DNA of 32,489 nt from an uncultured Clostridia bacterium (lineage in GTDB: Bacteria; Bacillota; Clostridia; TANB77; CAG-508), in assembly GCA_944387535.1 (NCBI GenBank), contig CALXFI010000013.1, forward strand, positions 1 to 32,489, given 5' to 3'. Shown piece by piece: positions 1 through 6,650 of this stretch (within the stretch, counting starts at the first letter, position 1; every line of letters starts with the position of its first letter). Below the pieces are notes generated by a model, which worked only from the letters and a program-made list of their open reading frames with translations, ran no database searches and was not told the DNA's origin. The translations under genes and the position numbers were made by a program.

Positions 1-1
1 A

Positions 2-76
2 GGCCCCGTGGTCAAGCGGTTAAGACATCGCCCTTTCACGGCGGAGACATGGGTTCGATTCCCGTCGGGGTCACCA
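2..76 (+). tRNA. tRNA-Glu (TTC)
   Basis: Full cloverleaf with encoded CCA. The acceptor arms GGCCCCG and CGGGGTC pair (one G-T), the discriminator is A73 and the T loop is TTCGATT. The anticodon loop CTTTCAC gives anticodon TTC, decoding GAA/GAG. It lies 4 nt upstream of tRNA-Thr, so the two are probably one transcript whose promoter is outside the window. Confidence 0.96.
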
Positions 77-80
77 AAAT

Positions 81-157
81 GCCACTTTAGCTCAGCTGGC
101 CAGAGCATCGCACTTGTAATGCGAGGGTCATCCGTTCGAATCGGATAAGTGGCTCCA
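81..157 (+). tRNA. tRNA-Thr (TGT)
   Basis: Full cloverleaf with CCA encoded at 155-157. The acceptor arms GCCACTT and AAGTGGC pair perfectly. The anticodon loop CTTGTAA gives anticodon TGT, decoding ACA. An 18-nt stretch of its anticodon arm (103-120) recurs with one mismatch at 5353-5370 in front of tRNA-Lys. No convincing U-tailed hairpin follows within the next 50 nt. Confidence 0.96.
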
Positions 158-207
158 AAAGGTCATTAGTCTTGCAGAAGCTTGATTATTGGCTTTTTTA
201 TTTTGCT

Positions 208-232
208 AAAAAAAGATAGCTTTTGCTATCTT
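208..232 (-). terminator. Intrinsic terminator of the XRE gene
   Basis: Perfect 8-bp hairpin AAGATAGC/GCTATCTT (213-220, 225-232) with a TTTT loop. On the minus strand it is followed by a run of seven U. The arm overlaps the stop codon of the XRE regulator. Confidence 0.8.
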
Positions 233-563
233 AATTATCATTTTCTAACATAAATTCAATTAATTTGTCTATTATTTTTTTATTCTCGTCAGATAAAAAA
301 TCATATTTGTCAATTGTAGTATTTACATTTACAATATCTTTGAAAAGTCTATTTGGAGAACATTTAGTTATATTACATATATTTATTGCAGTATTTAAAC
401 TAATACCTGCAGTTCCTCTTTCAACACTGCTTAAAAACTGAGGTGTAACTCCTAATTTTTCCGAAAATTGTTCTTGTGTAAAGTTTGCTTTTTTTCTGAT
501 ACTTTTTATATTACTACCTAAACTCTTGCTTTTAAATTCTTTTAATTTTTCAATCTCTAACAT
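231..563 (-). CDS. XRE-family helix-turn-helix transcriptional regulator
   Basis: A 110-residue protein with one XRE/Cro-type HTH at about residues 18-72. The recognition region reads TQEQFSEKLGVTPQFLSSVE, followed by RGTAGISLNTAINI, the usual family pattern. The C-terminal 35 residues are charged and helical. No membrane segment or second domain is seen. GGGTGAT lies just before the ATG. The gene is divergent from the unknown gene at 733, and their 169-bp intergenic region carries paired ACTTAA/TTAAGT half-sites around the neighbour's -10 box. The simplest reading is a local repressor, possibly autoregulatory, of a small accessory module. DNA binding is well supported by family; target and inducer are inference. 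Confidence 0.9.
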   Translation of the reverse strand: MLEIEKLKEFKSKSLGSNIKSIRKKANFTQEQFSEKLGVTPQFLSSVERGTAGISLNTAINICNITKCSPNRLFKDIVNVNTTIDKYDFLSDENKKIIDKLIEFMLENDN

Positions 564-654
564 ATAATCACCCGATAAAAGTATATTTTACTTTATAGTA
601 TTTTAGAACAATATTTTATATTTAATTTTTGAATAAAAATAAATATTATATATT

Positions 655-715
655 TACTTAACCAAAAAATGTGTTATAATTTATTAAGTATAATTTTAAG
701 TTAGAAAACTTAAAA
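655..715. promoter_or_regulatory. Candidate operator: four ACTTAA/TTAAGT half-sites
   Basis: ACTTAA occurs at 656-661 and 708-713, and its complement TTAAGT at 684-689 and 696-701. They form two nested dyads: TACTTAA...TTAAGTA flanking the -10 box, and a perfect 9-bp dyad TTTTAAGTT/AACTTAAAA (694-702, 707-715) downstream of the start site. The placement suits a repressor site, presumably for the adjacent XRE protein (inference). The second dyad would also form an RNA hairpin in the leader. Confidence 0.5.
672..680 (+). promoter_or_regulatory. Extended -10 promoter of the gene at 733
   Basis: TGTTATAAT at 672-680 is a perfect extended -10 (TGn-TATAAT). No good -35 lies 17 nt upstream, as is common for extended -10 promoters. 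Transcription would start near 687, giving a leader of about 45 nt that contains the second ACTTAA dyad. Confidence 0.6.
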
Positions 716-732
716 GATAAGGAGATAGATTT

Positions 733-1209
733 ATGGGTTTTAAATCCACGAAAACAGACAAAAAAGTAACAGAAATAATTGTTAGACTTTATTTAAGACA
801 TTACACTTTCGCTGATATTTTTGATTATATTAATGGTAAAGATATATTAGAAATATTTTATGAAAGGTTGGATGAACATATTCAAGAAATACCTAAAAAT
901 ATTACAAACACGTATAACGTAACTAAGGAACAAGTAATTAAAATTATAGGGAATAAAGACAAACAAGGGACAGCAATACTTAAATTTAAATTAAAAGATA
1001 TAATTGAAAGATATAGAAGCAAACAAAAAGCATCGCAAGATGCTATTAAAGATTTAAAAAATGATATAAAAGAGATAGAAGAGCTTTTAGTAAAAAAGAA
1101 AACAAGACTGCATTTTTCAGAGGAAGAAAAGAATAATTGTATAATATATCAAATGTTAAAAAATGAAGATTATGAAAATTTGAAAAAAATAAAATTAAAA
1201 ATCAAATAA
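733..1209 (+). CDS. Unknown protein with C-terminal coiled coil
   Basis: A 158-residue basic protein I do not recognise. Residues 1-80 have mixed helical character with an aromatic patch (LYLRHYTFADIFDY). Residues about 90-135 form a Lys/Glu-rich heptad-like stretch (KDIIERYRSKQKASQDAIKD and following), probably a coiled coil. There is no signal peptide, membrane helix or recognisable catalytic motif. A clear SD (AAGGAG) lies 8 nt before the ATG. It is divergent from the XRE gene and convergent with the unknown gene at 1237. The context suggests a small accessory or prophage-derived module under XRE control. A DNA-binding or structural role is possible, but no function can be assigned. Confidence 0.75.
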   Translation: MGFKSTKTDKKVTEIIVRLYLRHYTFADIFDYINGKDILEIFYERLDEHIQEIPKNITNTYNVTKEQVIKIIGNKDKQGTAILKFKLKDIIERYRSKQKASQDAIKDLKNDIKEIEELLVKKKTRLHFSEEEKNNCIIYQMLKNEDYENLKKIKLKIK

Positions 1210-1213
1210 AAAT

Positions 1214-1237
1214 AAGCTCTAGAATTAACTAGGGCTT
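1214..1237. terminator. Bidirectional terminator
   Basis: Hairpin AAGCTCTAG/CTAGGGCTT (1214-1222, 1229-1237), 9 bp with one G-T pair. A/T-rich sequence lies on both sides, between two convergent genes. Confidence 0.6.
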
Positions 1238-1593
1238 TAAAATTCTTCAAAATTAACATCATTGTTATCAAAATCATCATTTGTTGCTTCTGGTTGAATT
1301 TCTGCATTAGAATTATCAGGAATTTCTTCAGAAACTATATCAGTTGAAAAAGAAAATACTTTCTTCTCAGCTCTTGCTTTTTCATCAAACTTTTTATTAA
1401 ATTCTTCTTTAGCTTCATTTAATGTCTCTTGCATAGCATTAAACATATCATCTACATCTTTTCTTGTAAAATCGTAAGAATTACTTCTAGCCATTGGTTC
1501 TAAAATTTGAATATCATGTAATACATTATTTACTCTTTTCCCTGCAAATTCTACAAATTTTTTTCTTTTTTCTTCATTAACTACTCTTTCCAT
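1237..1593 (-). CDS. Unknown small acidic protein
   Basis: A 118-residue protein I do not recognise. Residues 1-75 are predicted helical (KKFVEFAGKRVNNVLHDIQI, then DVDDMFNAMQETLNEAKEEF). Residues 80-118 are low-complexity and acidic, rich in Asn, Asp and Glu. There is no signal peptide or membrane segment. AAAGGA lies 8 nt before the ATG. It is convergent with the coiled-coil gene. Short helical proteins with acidic tails like this are common in phage and plasmid-like regions, but no phage structural or replication gene is nearby, so that origin is only a possibility. Confidence 0.7.
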   Translation of the reverse strand: MERVVNEEKRKKFVEFAGKRVNNVLHDIQILEPMARSNSYDFTRKDVDDMFNAMQETLNEAKEEFNKKFDEKARAEKKVFSFSTDIVSEEIPDNSNAEIQPEATNDDFDNNDVNFEEF

Positions 1594-1715
1594 ACTACAA
1601 TCCTTTCTTTCTTCATAAAGTTTTAAAATTTCCTAATACACAATATCACAATTTAAAGAATTTTTCAAATATTAATTATAAAAAAATGAAAAAATATTTA
1701 TAAAAGGCGAAAAAA

Positions 1716-1743
1716 GAAGCTCGTCCCCCAATGTCTCATCCTT
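1716..1743 (-). repeat. GGGACG-core dispersed element, copy 1
   Basis: Read on the minus strand this is TGAGACA, TTG, GGGGACGAGC and then a T-rich run. TGAGACA near a GGGACG/CGTCCC core recurs at 8265-8316, and GGGACGAG recurs at 10874-10881. It is intergenic and probably a degraded copy of a dispersed hairpin family. Confidence 0.45.
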
Positions 1744-1770
1744 GATAAAGTTTAGATTTTATGTTATTAT
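1742..1770 (+). promoter_or_regulatory. Promoter of the SDR gene
   Basis: TTGATA (1742-1747), 17-nt spacer, TATTAT (1765-1770), with TGT immediately before the -10 (extended -10). An alternative TATAAT lies at 1770-1775 but its spacing to the -35 is too long. Confidence 0.55.
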
Positions 1771-1795
1771 ATAATTTGGAAATTAGGAGGAAGAG

Positions 1796-2527
1796 ATGGA
1801 AAAAATAGTAATAGTAACAGGAGCATCAAGAGGAATAGGTAGAGAAATAGCAAAAAGATTATCCAAAAAAGGGCTTAAAGTAATTGCGAATTATAATAAG
1901 TCAGAAGAAGCAGCAAAGGAATTAAAAGCTGAATTAGAAAAAGAAGGAATAGAAATAGATATTGTAAAAGCAGATGTATCTAAAAGAGAGGACGCAAAAA
2001 AATTAGCTAAATTTGCATTAGATAAATATGGAAAAATAGATATTTTAATAAATAATGCAGGAATTTCAGAATATAAATTATTTACAGATGAAACAGATAA
2101 CGACTGGAATAAAATTATAAATACTAACTTATATTCAGCATTTGCTTTGTCGCAGGAAGTTATTCCTAATATGGTTCACAATAAAAATGGATTAATTATT
2201 AATATGTCATCTGCTTGGGGCGTTGTTGGAGGCTCTTTAGAAGTTATTTATTCTGTATCAAAAGCAGGGATGGATGGACTAACTAAGGCATTAGCAAAAG
2301 AGCTTGGTCCATCAAATATTAGAGTAAATTCAATAGCTCCAGGTATGATTTATACGCAAATGAATTCTAAGTTTACAGAAGAAGAATTAGACCAAATAAA
2401 GGAAGAAATACCATTAGGTACAATAGGAAAGGCAGAAGATATTTCAAAATGCGTAGAGTGGTTAATAGAAGATAAATATACAACAGGTCAAGTAATTTCA
2501 ATAAATGGAGGATGGATTATAACATAA
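1796..2527 (+). CDS. SDR-family oxidoreductase (FabG/YmfI type)
   Basis: A 243-residue classical short-chain dehydrogenase. The Rossmann motif GASRGIGREIA is at about residues 9-19, NNAGIS at about 86, catalytic Ser in NMSSAW at about 137, and YSVSK (YxxxK) at about 152-156. It ends in the family's typical TTGQVISINGGW. It should be cytosolic and NAD(P)H-dependent, reducing a 3-oxoacyl-type carbonyl. Two roles fit: FabG (3-oxoacyl-ACP reductase), or the closely related YmfI reductase that Firmicutes use on the 5-aminopentanone modification of elongation factor P. The gene stands alone with no fab genes beside it, which favours the second, but sequence reading cannot separate them. SD AGGAGG lies 6 nt before the ATG. 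Confidence 0.88.
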   Translation: MEKIVIVTGASRGIGREIAKRLSKKGLKVIANYNKSEEAAKELKAELEKEGIEIDIVKADVSKREDAKKLAKFALDKYGKIDILINNAGISEYKLFTDETDNDWNKIINTNLYSAFALSQEVIPNMVHNKNGLIINMSSAWGVVGGSLEVIYSVSKAGMDGLTKALAKELGPSNIRVNSIAPGMIYTQMNSKFTEEELDQIKEEIPLGTIGKAEDISKCVEWLIEDKYTTGQVISINGGWIIT

Positions 2528-2554
2528 AAAGCGATACTTAAAATGTATCGCTTT
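2528..2554. terminator. Bidirectional terminator
   Basis: Perfect 10-bp hairpin AAAGCGATAC/GTATCGCTTT with a 7-nt loop. It starts right after the SDR stop codon and lies between convergent genes. Confidence 0.85.
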
Positions 2555-2571
2555 AATATATATTTGCTATA

Positions 2572-3042
2572 TTAATCATTTTCTTTCAATTTTCTTTTAT
2601 AATTTCCTGAAATTAGTTTAGGTAAATAAGTAATTATTTTATAAACAGCTAAACGAACTTTTTTACTCCATAAATAAGATCTTCTTAATTTTCTAGCAGA
2701 TCCTAAAGCAACAGGTTCATCATCTAAAACAACTAATTCATTTTGAACTTTTTCTAATGGAAATACATAGTTTTGTCCATTGTTGTTATCCCATTCATCA
2801 TTTCCATTTTTAAAACAGAAATTAAAAGTATCGCCTTCTAATAATTGGATTTCTGCTTGAAATCCTAAATCTGTTTTTTCCATTTTTATATCAGTAACAT
2901 TATCCCAATTTGAGCCAAAACCATAATGAATAGACACTACGTCAGAACCATCTTGATATAGTTTCCCTAAATATGAGATTTTAACTTTACTATTTTCAAC
3001 TAATTTGTCTGTATTAAAGAATATATTTTTTGATAATTCCAT
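2572..3042 (-). CDS. Starch-binding-type CBM25-like domain protein
   Basis: A 156-residue protein that is mostly one beta-sandwich carbohydrate-binding module of the CBM25/53 type. The pattern HYGFGSNWDN (about residues 40-49), a central KMEKTDLGF strand, and FNFCFKNGNDEWDNNNGQNY (about 73-92) matches the binding-face signature of these alpha-glucan modules. After about residue 110 there is a strongly basic, helical tail (KLRRSYLWSKKVRLAVYK). There is no signal peptide or catalytic domain, so it is probably cytoplasmic, and a role at internal glycogen is plausible but inferred. SD GGGAGAG precedes the ATG. It is convergent with the SDR gene. Confidence 0.78.
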   Translation of the reverse strand: MELSKNIFFNTDKLVENSKVKISYLGKLYQDGSDVVSIHYGFGSNWDNVTDIKMEKTDLGFQAEIQLLEGDTFNFCFKNGNDEWDNNNGQNYVFPLEKVQNELVVLDDEPVALGSARKLRRSYLWSKKVRLAVYKIITYLPKLISGNYKRKLKEND

Positions 3043-3130
3043 TTAATTTCTCTCCCTTTTTTGTCTTTTGCTGTAAACATTATAATATTAATTTCTACAA
3101 TGTTCAAGTATTTTTTATAAAATTTTCTTT

Positions 3131-3162
3131 ACATTTTTGTTACAGTTATGTAACAAAAATGT
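3131..3162. repeat. Perfect 13-bp inverted repeat
   Basis: ACATTTTTGTTAC (3131-3143) and GTAACAAAAATGT (3150-3162) with a 6-nt loop. It lies upstream of the minus-strand CBM gene and 4 nt from the next hairpin. The position suits neither a promoter nor a terminator of the neighbours well, and it may be part of a mobile-element remnant. Confidence 0.6.
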
Positions 3163-3167
3163 GAACT

Positions 3168-3203
3168 ACCCACCACCTAAAGGTAGTGGGTTTTACGCTC
3201 CCT
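3168..3203 (+). mobile_element. Possible IS200/IS605-type end hairpin (remnant)
   Basis: Imperfect hairpin ACCCACCACCT/AGGTAGTGGGT (3168-3178, 3181-3191; one mismatch), followed by TTTACGCTCCC. A GGGT-closed hairpin followed by TTTACGCTCCC resembles, from memory, ends of clostridial IS200/IS605-family elements. No tnpA or tnpB is present. It is probably a solo remnant; resemblance only. Confidence 0.4.
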
Positions 3204-3280
3204 TCTTATAAAAATAATAAAATATTGATAAAATAAAGTTTCTCTAACATTTAGTACAATATGGAAAAACTAAAAAAATA

Positions 3281-3309
3281 TTGTAAAAAAATTTGCTTTA
3301 TGGTAATAT
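3281..3309 (+). promoter_or_regulatory. Promoter of the VanW gene
   Basis: TTGTAA (3281-3286), 17-nt spacer, TAATAT (3304-3309) preceded by TGG (extended -10). The leader would be about 26 nt. Confidence 0.55.
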
Positions 3310-3341
3310 AAAAGAGAAATAAAAGTAAAAGGGGATTTTTT

Positions 3342-5252
3342 ATGGGAGAAAAAGTTATGGATGAGAAAAAAGAAGAAACAAAAGAAGTAGAGAAGAAAAA
3401 AAAGACCAAAAAGGAAGAAACAAAAAAACAAAAAGAAAATAAAGTAGAGAAAAAAGAAACTAAAAAAAGTAAAAAAGAACAAGAAGAGAAAAAAAATAAA
3501 GAAGAAAGTCCTAAATTTAAGAAATCAGAAGAAAAACCAAAAAAGCAAGAAAAAGAAATGGAAAAAATGGAAAATGACAAAAAGAAAAAAAACAAAAGGA
3601 AATATGTAATACTTGCGATAATTGTAGGAGTTCTTTTGATAATAGGACTTTTGATTTCAACAGTATTTGCATTAATAAATATTGGAAATGAAAATATTAT
3701 AGATGGAATATCAATTAGCGGAATAGATGTGTCAGGGTTATCAAAAGAAGACGCAAAAACAAAAATAGAATCTGTTTATAGTGAGAAGAAAGAAAAAGAT
3801 ATTGCATTAAAACATGGAGAATATGAAACAACGTTAAGCCCAGTTCTAATGGAAGTAAACTATAAAATAGATGAAGCAGTAGAAAATGCATGTTCAATTG
3901 GAAAAAGTTCAAATATTTTTGTAAATAATTATAATATTTTATTTGCTTTATTTAATAAGAAAGATATACCTTTAGAAATGACAATAAATGAAGATGTAAC
4001 AAAACAAACTATAGAAGATATGAATATTAGCTTACCAGATGTTGTAATCGAATCTAGTTATTCAGTTGAGGGAAACGAATTAATAATAACTAAAGGAAAA
4101 GCAGGAGTAAAAATAGATACAGATAGTTTATTGGCACAAGTAAAGGAAAGATTAACTAATCCAAATGCAAGTGATGAAACAATAGATATACCAGTTATAA
4201 ATAAAGAACCAGAACCTATAGATATTGATAAAATTCATGAAGAAGTATATAAAGAAGCACAAGATGCATATATAGTAGAAGAACCATTTGAAGTGCACCC
4301 GGAAGCACAAGGTGTAGATTTTGATGTAGAAGCAGCAAAAGAAATACTAAAAGAAGATAAAGAAGAGTATGTAATACCTTTAATAATTACAGAACCCAAA
4401 GTGACATTAGACCAATTAGGGGAAGAAGCATTTCCGGATTTATTAGGAACATTTACCACAAGATATGATGTAAGTGATGTTGATAGAACAACTAACTTAC
4501 AACTCGCTTGTCAAAAAATTAATGGAACAGTAGTTTTAGCAGGAGAAACCTTCTCATATAATGAAGTTGTAGGAGCAAGAACAGTTGCAGCAGGATATAA
4601 AAATGCTAAGGTTTATGAGGCAGGGCAAGTAGTAGATGGAATAGGTGGAGGTATTTGTCAAATATCTTCAACATTATATAATGCAGTATTATATGCAAAT
4701 CTAGAAATAGTTGAAAGAAGAAATCATCAATTTGTAACTTCATATGTACCAGCAGGAAGAGATGCAACAGTAGTTTATGGTTCAACAGATTTTAAATTTA
4801 AAAATACAAGACAGTATCCTATAAGAGTTGTTGCAACAGCAAATGCAGGAATCGCTACAATATCAATTTATGGAATAAAAGAAGAAGAGGAATATACATT
4901 TAAATTTAATACAAAAACAATATCTACTATTCCTTATCAGACTCAATATATAGATGATAGTACATTACCAAAAGGATCAGAAGTAGTTAAGCAGAAAGGA
5001 ACAAATGGATTAATAACCGAAACATATATTTCTAAATATTTGGATGGAAAACTTATTTCAACAGAATTACTTTCAAGAGATACTTATAGCGCAATGACAA
5101 GAATAGTAAGAAGAGGAACAGGAGCGGTAGCTAATTCTTCTACACAAGGACAAACAGTAGAAACTACAACTCAAAATGCAGAATCACCAACAGAGTCAGT
5201 TACGACAGAGCCAAATCAAACAACAGAAGAAATAATAGAACCAGCTGCTTAA
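3342..5252 (+). CDS. VanW-family membrane-anchored protein with G5 domain
   Basis: A 636-residue envelope protein. Residues 1-87 are an extreme Lys/Glu-rich cytoplasmic tail. A single membrane helix spans about 88-112 (YVILAIIVGVLLIIGLLIST). About 115-350 is an extracellular region with two repeats of the putative peptidoglycan-binding type (ISGIDVSGLSKEDAKTKIE). About 364-520 is the VanW domain, with GETFSYNEVVG, GGGICQISSTLYNAVLYANL and ERRNHQF. About 526-590 is a G5 domain, then a Thr/Glu/Gln-rich tail. The order anchor, PG-binding repeats, VanW, G5 is a standard Firmicutes layout and points to a cell-wall role. The biochemical activity of VanW is not established. SD AAAGGGGAT sets the ATG. 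Confidence 0.92.
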   Translation: MGEKVMDEKKEETKEVEKKKKTKKEETKKQKENKVEKKETKKSKKEQEEKKNKEESPKFKKSEEKPKKQEKEMEKMENDKKKKNKRKYVILAIIVGVLLIIGLLISTVFALINIGNENIIDGISISGIDVSGLSKEDAKTKIESVYSEKKEKDIALKHGEYETTLSPVLMEVNYKIDEAVENACSIGKSSNIFVNNYNILFALFNKKDIPLEMTINEDVTKQTIEDMNISLPDVVIESSYSVEGNELIITKGKAGVKIDTDSLLAQVKERLTNPNASDETIDIPVINKEPEPIDIDKIHEEVYKEAQDAYIVEEPFEVHPEAQGVDFDVEAAKEILKEDKEEYVIPLIITEPKVTLDQLGEEAFPDLLGTFTTRYDVSDVDRTTNLQLACQKINGTVVLAGETFSYNEVVGARTVAAGYKNAKVYEAGQVVDGIGGGICQISSTLYNAVLYANLEIVERRNHQFVTSYVPAGRDATVVYGSTDFKFKNTRQYPIRVVATANAGIATISIYGIKEEEEYTFKFNTKTISTIPYQTQYIDDSTLPKGSEVVKQKGTNGLITETYISKYLDGKLISTELLSRDTYSAMTRIVRRGTGAVANSSTQGQTVETTTQNAESPTESVTTEPNQTTEEIIEPAA

Positions 5253-5263
5253 AATGGATAAGA

Positions 5264-5291
5264 AAGGCCAATACGAAAAAGTATTGGTCTT
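5264..5291 (+). terminator. Terminator after the VanW gene
   Basis: 11-bp hairpin AAGGCCAATAC/GTATTGGTCTT (one G-T pair) with loop GAAAAA. The following U tract is poor (TAACTATT), so termination may be partial. Confidence 0.6.
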
Positions 5292-5296
5292 AACTA

Positions 5297-5325
5297 TTGA
5301 CAATTCAAAAAAAAAATACTATAAT
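5297..5325 (+). promoter_or_regulatory. Consensus promoter of tRNA-Lys
   Basis: Perfect TTGACA (5297-5302), 17-nt spacer, perfect TATAAT (5320-5325). Predicted start near 5332, upstream of the tRNA-Thr remnant and tRNA-Lys. Full consensus is typical of stable-RNA genes. Confidence 0.85.
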
Positions 5326-5352
5326 AAAAAAAGTCTGAACAACATTTATAAA

Positions 5353-5370
5353 GAGCATCACACTTGTAAT
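5353..5370 (+). pseudogene. Decayed tRNA-Thr fragment
   Basis: Matches 17 of 18 nt of the anticodon arm of the intact tRNA-Thr (103-120). Downstream similarity continues weakly, with several differences that are G-to-A or C-to-T. The acceptor and T arms are gone. It sits between a consensus promoter and tRNA-Lys, suggesting an ancestral Thr-Lys tRNA transcript whose first gene decayed. Confidence 0.6.
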
Positions 5371-5394
5371 CTAAGTGTTATTCACAATAAAAAC

Positions 5395-5470
5395 GGCTCT
5401 TTAGCTCAGTTGGTAGAGCAACAGACTCTTAATCTGGAGGTCCTCGGTTCGAAGCCGAGAAGAGTCACCA
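5395..5470 (+). tRNA. tRNA-Lys (CTT)
   Basis: Cloverleaf with encoded CCA. The acceptor arms GGCTCTT and AAGAGTC pair (one G-T), and the T arm is CTCGG/CCGAG. The anticodon loop CTCTTAA gives anticodon CTT, decoding AAG. The outermost anticodon-stem pair (27-43) reads A-G, a minor irregularity. It has its own promoter and terminator. Confidence 0.94.
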
Positions 5471-5475
5471 TATTA

Positions 5476-5510
5476 AAGCTTCTTGCTAAAAGGTAAGAAG
5501 CTTATTTTTT
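5476..5510 (+). terminator. Intrinsic terminator of tRNA-Lys
   Basis: 9-bp hairpin AAGCTTCTT/AAGAAGCTT (5476-5484, 5495-5503) followed by ATTTTTT. Confidence 0.85.
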
Positions 5511-5600
5511 ACTTAAAAATCTCCAATTTTAAGTTAGTGAAATAAAAGATGAAAGTAATTTTAATAGATGCTTGAATGGGTTTGAAATTAAAAAATAATG

Positions 5601-5629
5601 TTGACAAAATGTCTGAAACATACTAAAAT
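5601..5629 (+). promoter_or_regulatory. Promoter of the corA-like gene
   Basis: TTGACA (5601-5606), 17-nt spacer, TAAAAT (5624-5629). The leader is only about 30 nt, too short for a magnesium riboswitch. Confidence 0.75.
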
Positions 5630-5667
5630 AATAGTGTTGGAGAAAAAAATAAAAAGGGGTGATGGAT

Positions 5668-6618
5668 TTGCTAAAAATATATAATACAGATATGGAAACA
5701 AATGAATTTCAAGAAATAAAAGAATTTAAGAGGGGCTCATGGATTAATTTAGTAAATCCGTCGGAAAATGAAATAAAAAAGGTTTGTGAAAGTATTAGTA
5801 TACAAGAAGAATTTATAAGAGATGCCTTAGACTATGAAGAAAAAGCCAGAATTGACCAAGAAGATGATGACGATACAACTCTTTTTGTAGTAGACGTTCC
5901 AATTATAGAAAAAGGTGAAGAAAACGAAATATATACAACAATGCCTTTAGGAATGATAGTTGTAAGAGATGATTTCTTTATAACAGTATCATTAAGGAAA
6001 AATAAAATTATTGAAAGTTTTGAAAAAAGAAAAATAAAGAATTTCCAAACATATAAGAAAACAAGATTTATTTTTCAGATACTATATTTAAATTCATCTT
6101 TTTACTTAAATTATCTAAAACAAATAAATAAAGAAACAGAAATTGCAGAATACATATTAAAAAATTCTATGAGAAATCAAGAGCTTTTAAAAATGCTTAA
6201 CTTAGAAAAAGGTTTAGTATATTTTACAACATCATTAAAATCAAATGAGTTAGTAATGGAAAAAACTTTAAGAGGAAAAATAGTAAAGTTATATGAGGAA
6301 GATAGTGAAATACTAGAAGATGCAATCACAGAAAACAAACAGGCAATAGAAATGGCTCAAATATATACAAATATCTTAAATGGAACAATGGATGCATATG
6401 CATCAATTATTTCAAACAACCTAAATGGAGTTATGAAGACATTGACATCTATTACAATTATTTTAGCTATACCAACAATGATTTCTAGTTTTTGGGGAAT
6501 GAATGTTAATTTACCATTGCAAAATACTACATTTGGATTTATTATAATGATTACTATTTCAGTAGTACTTACATTATTAGTTTCTTGGTGGTTAAAAAGA
6601 AGAAATATGTTAGATTAA
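5668..6618 (+). CDS. corA: CorA-family magnesium transporter
   Basis: A 316-residue protein from the chosen start, with the family layout. A large N-terminal cytoplasmic domain contains long helices. Two membrane helices lie near the C-terminus (about 252-275 and 285-307), with the signature FWGMN between them at about 275-279, and a short basic tail (WWLKRRNMLD) follows. It should form pentamers that conduct Mg2+ or a related divalent ion inward; the GMN motif is the selectivity filter. I chose TTG at 5668 because the SD AAAGGGGTGAT sits 8 nt upstream; the GTG at 5659 and ATG at 5662 lie inside that SD. It has its own promoter and terminator and is convergent with the CapA gene. The exact ion cannot be read from sequence. 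Confidence 0.92.
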   Translation: MLKIYNTDMETNEFQEIKEFKRGSWINLVNPSENEIKKVCESISIQEEFIRDALDYEEKARIDQEDDDDTTLFVVDVPIIEKGEENEIYTTMPLGMIVVRDDFFITVSLRKNKIIESFEKRKIKNFQTYKKTRFIFQILYLNSSFYLNYLKQINKETEIAEYILKNSMRNQELLKMLNLEKGLVYFTTSLKSNELVMEKTLRGKIVKLYEEDSEILEDAITENKQAIEMAQIYTNILNGTMDAYASIISNNLNGVMKTLTSITIILAIPTMISSFWGMNVNLPLQNTTFGFIIMITISVVLTLLVSWWLKRRNMLD

Positions 6619-6650
6619 AAAAGAAAATGGAGTAATTCCATTTTCTTTTT
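6618..6650. terminator. Bidirectional terminator
   Basis: Perfect 14-bp hairpin AAAAAGAAAATGGA/TCCATTTTCTTTTT with a 5-nt loop. A and U runs are built into the arms. It overlaps both convergent stop codons. Confidence 0.85.

Noticed and set aside
160-205. Terminator directly after tRNA-Thr
   Set aside because: Only a 4-bp AAGC/GCTT pairing precedes the T run, too weak to call.
3251-3595. Phe/Ser-rich minus-strand open frames
   Set aside because: They are antisense to the Lys/Glu-rich start of the VanW gene, and the composition is the complement of AAA/GAA codons.
103-5370. Integrated element bounded by the two tRNA-Thr anticodon-arm copies (attL/attR)
   Set aside because: There is no integrase, and the interval contains ordinary chromosomal genes. 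Weak similarity continuing past the 18-nt core fits a decayed tRNA better.
5254-5496. Open frame of 80 codons covering tRNA-Lys
   Set aside because: It runs through a promoter, the tRNA-Thr remnant and the complete tRNA-Lys and has no Shine-Dalgarno sequence.
5630-5667. Magnesium riboswitch in front of the CorA gene
   Set aside because: The leader from the consensus promoter is only about 30 nt.
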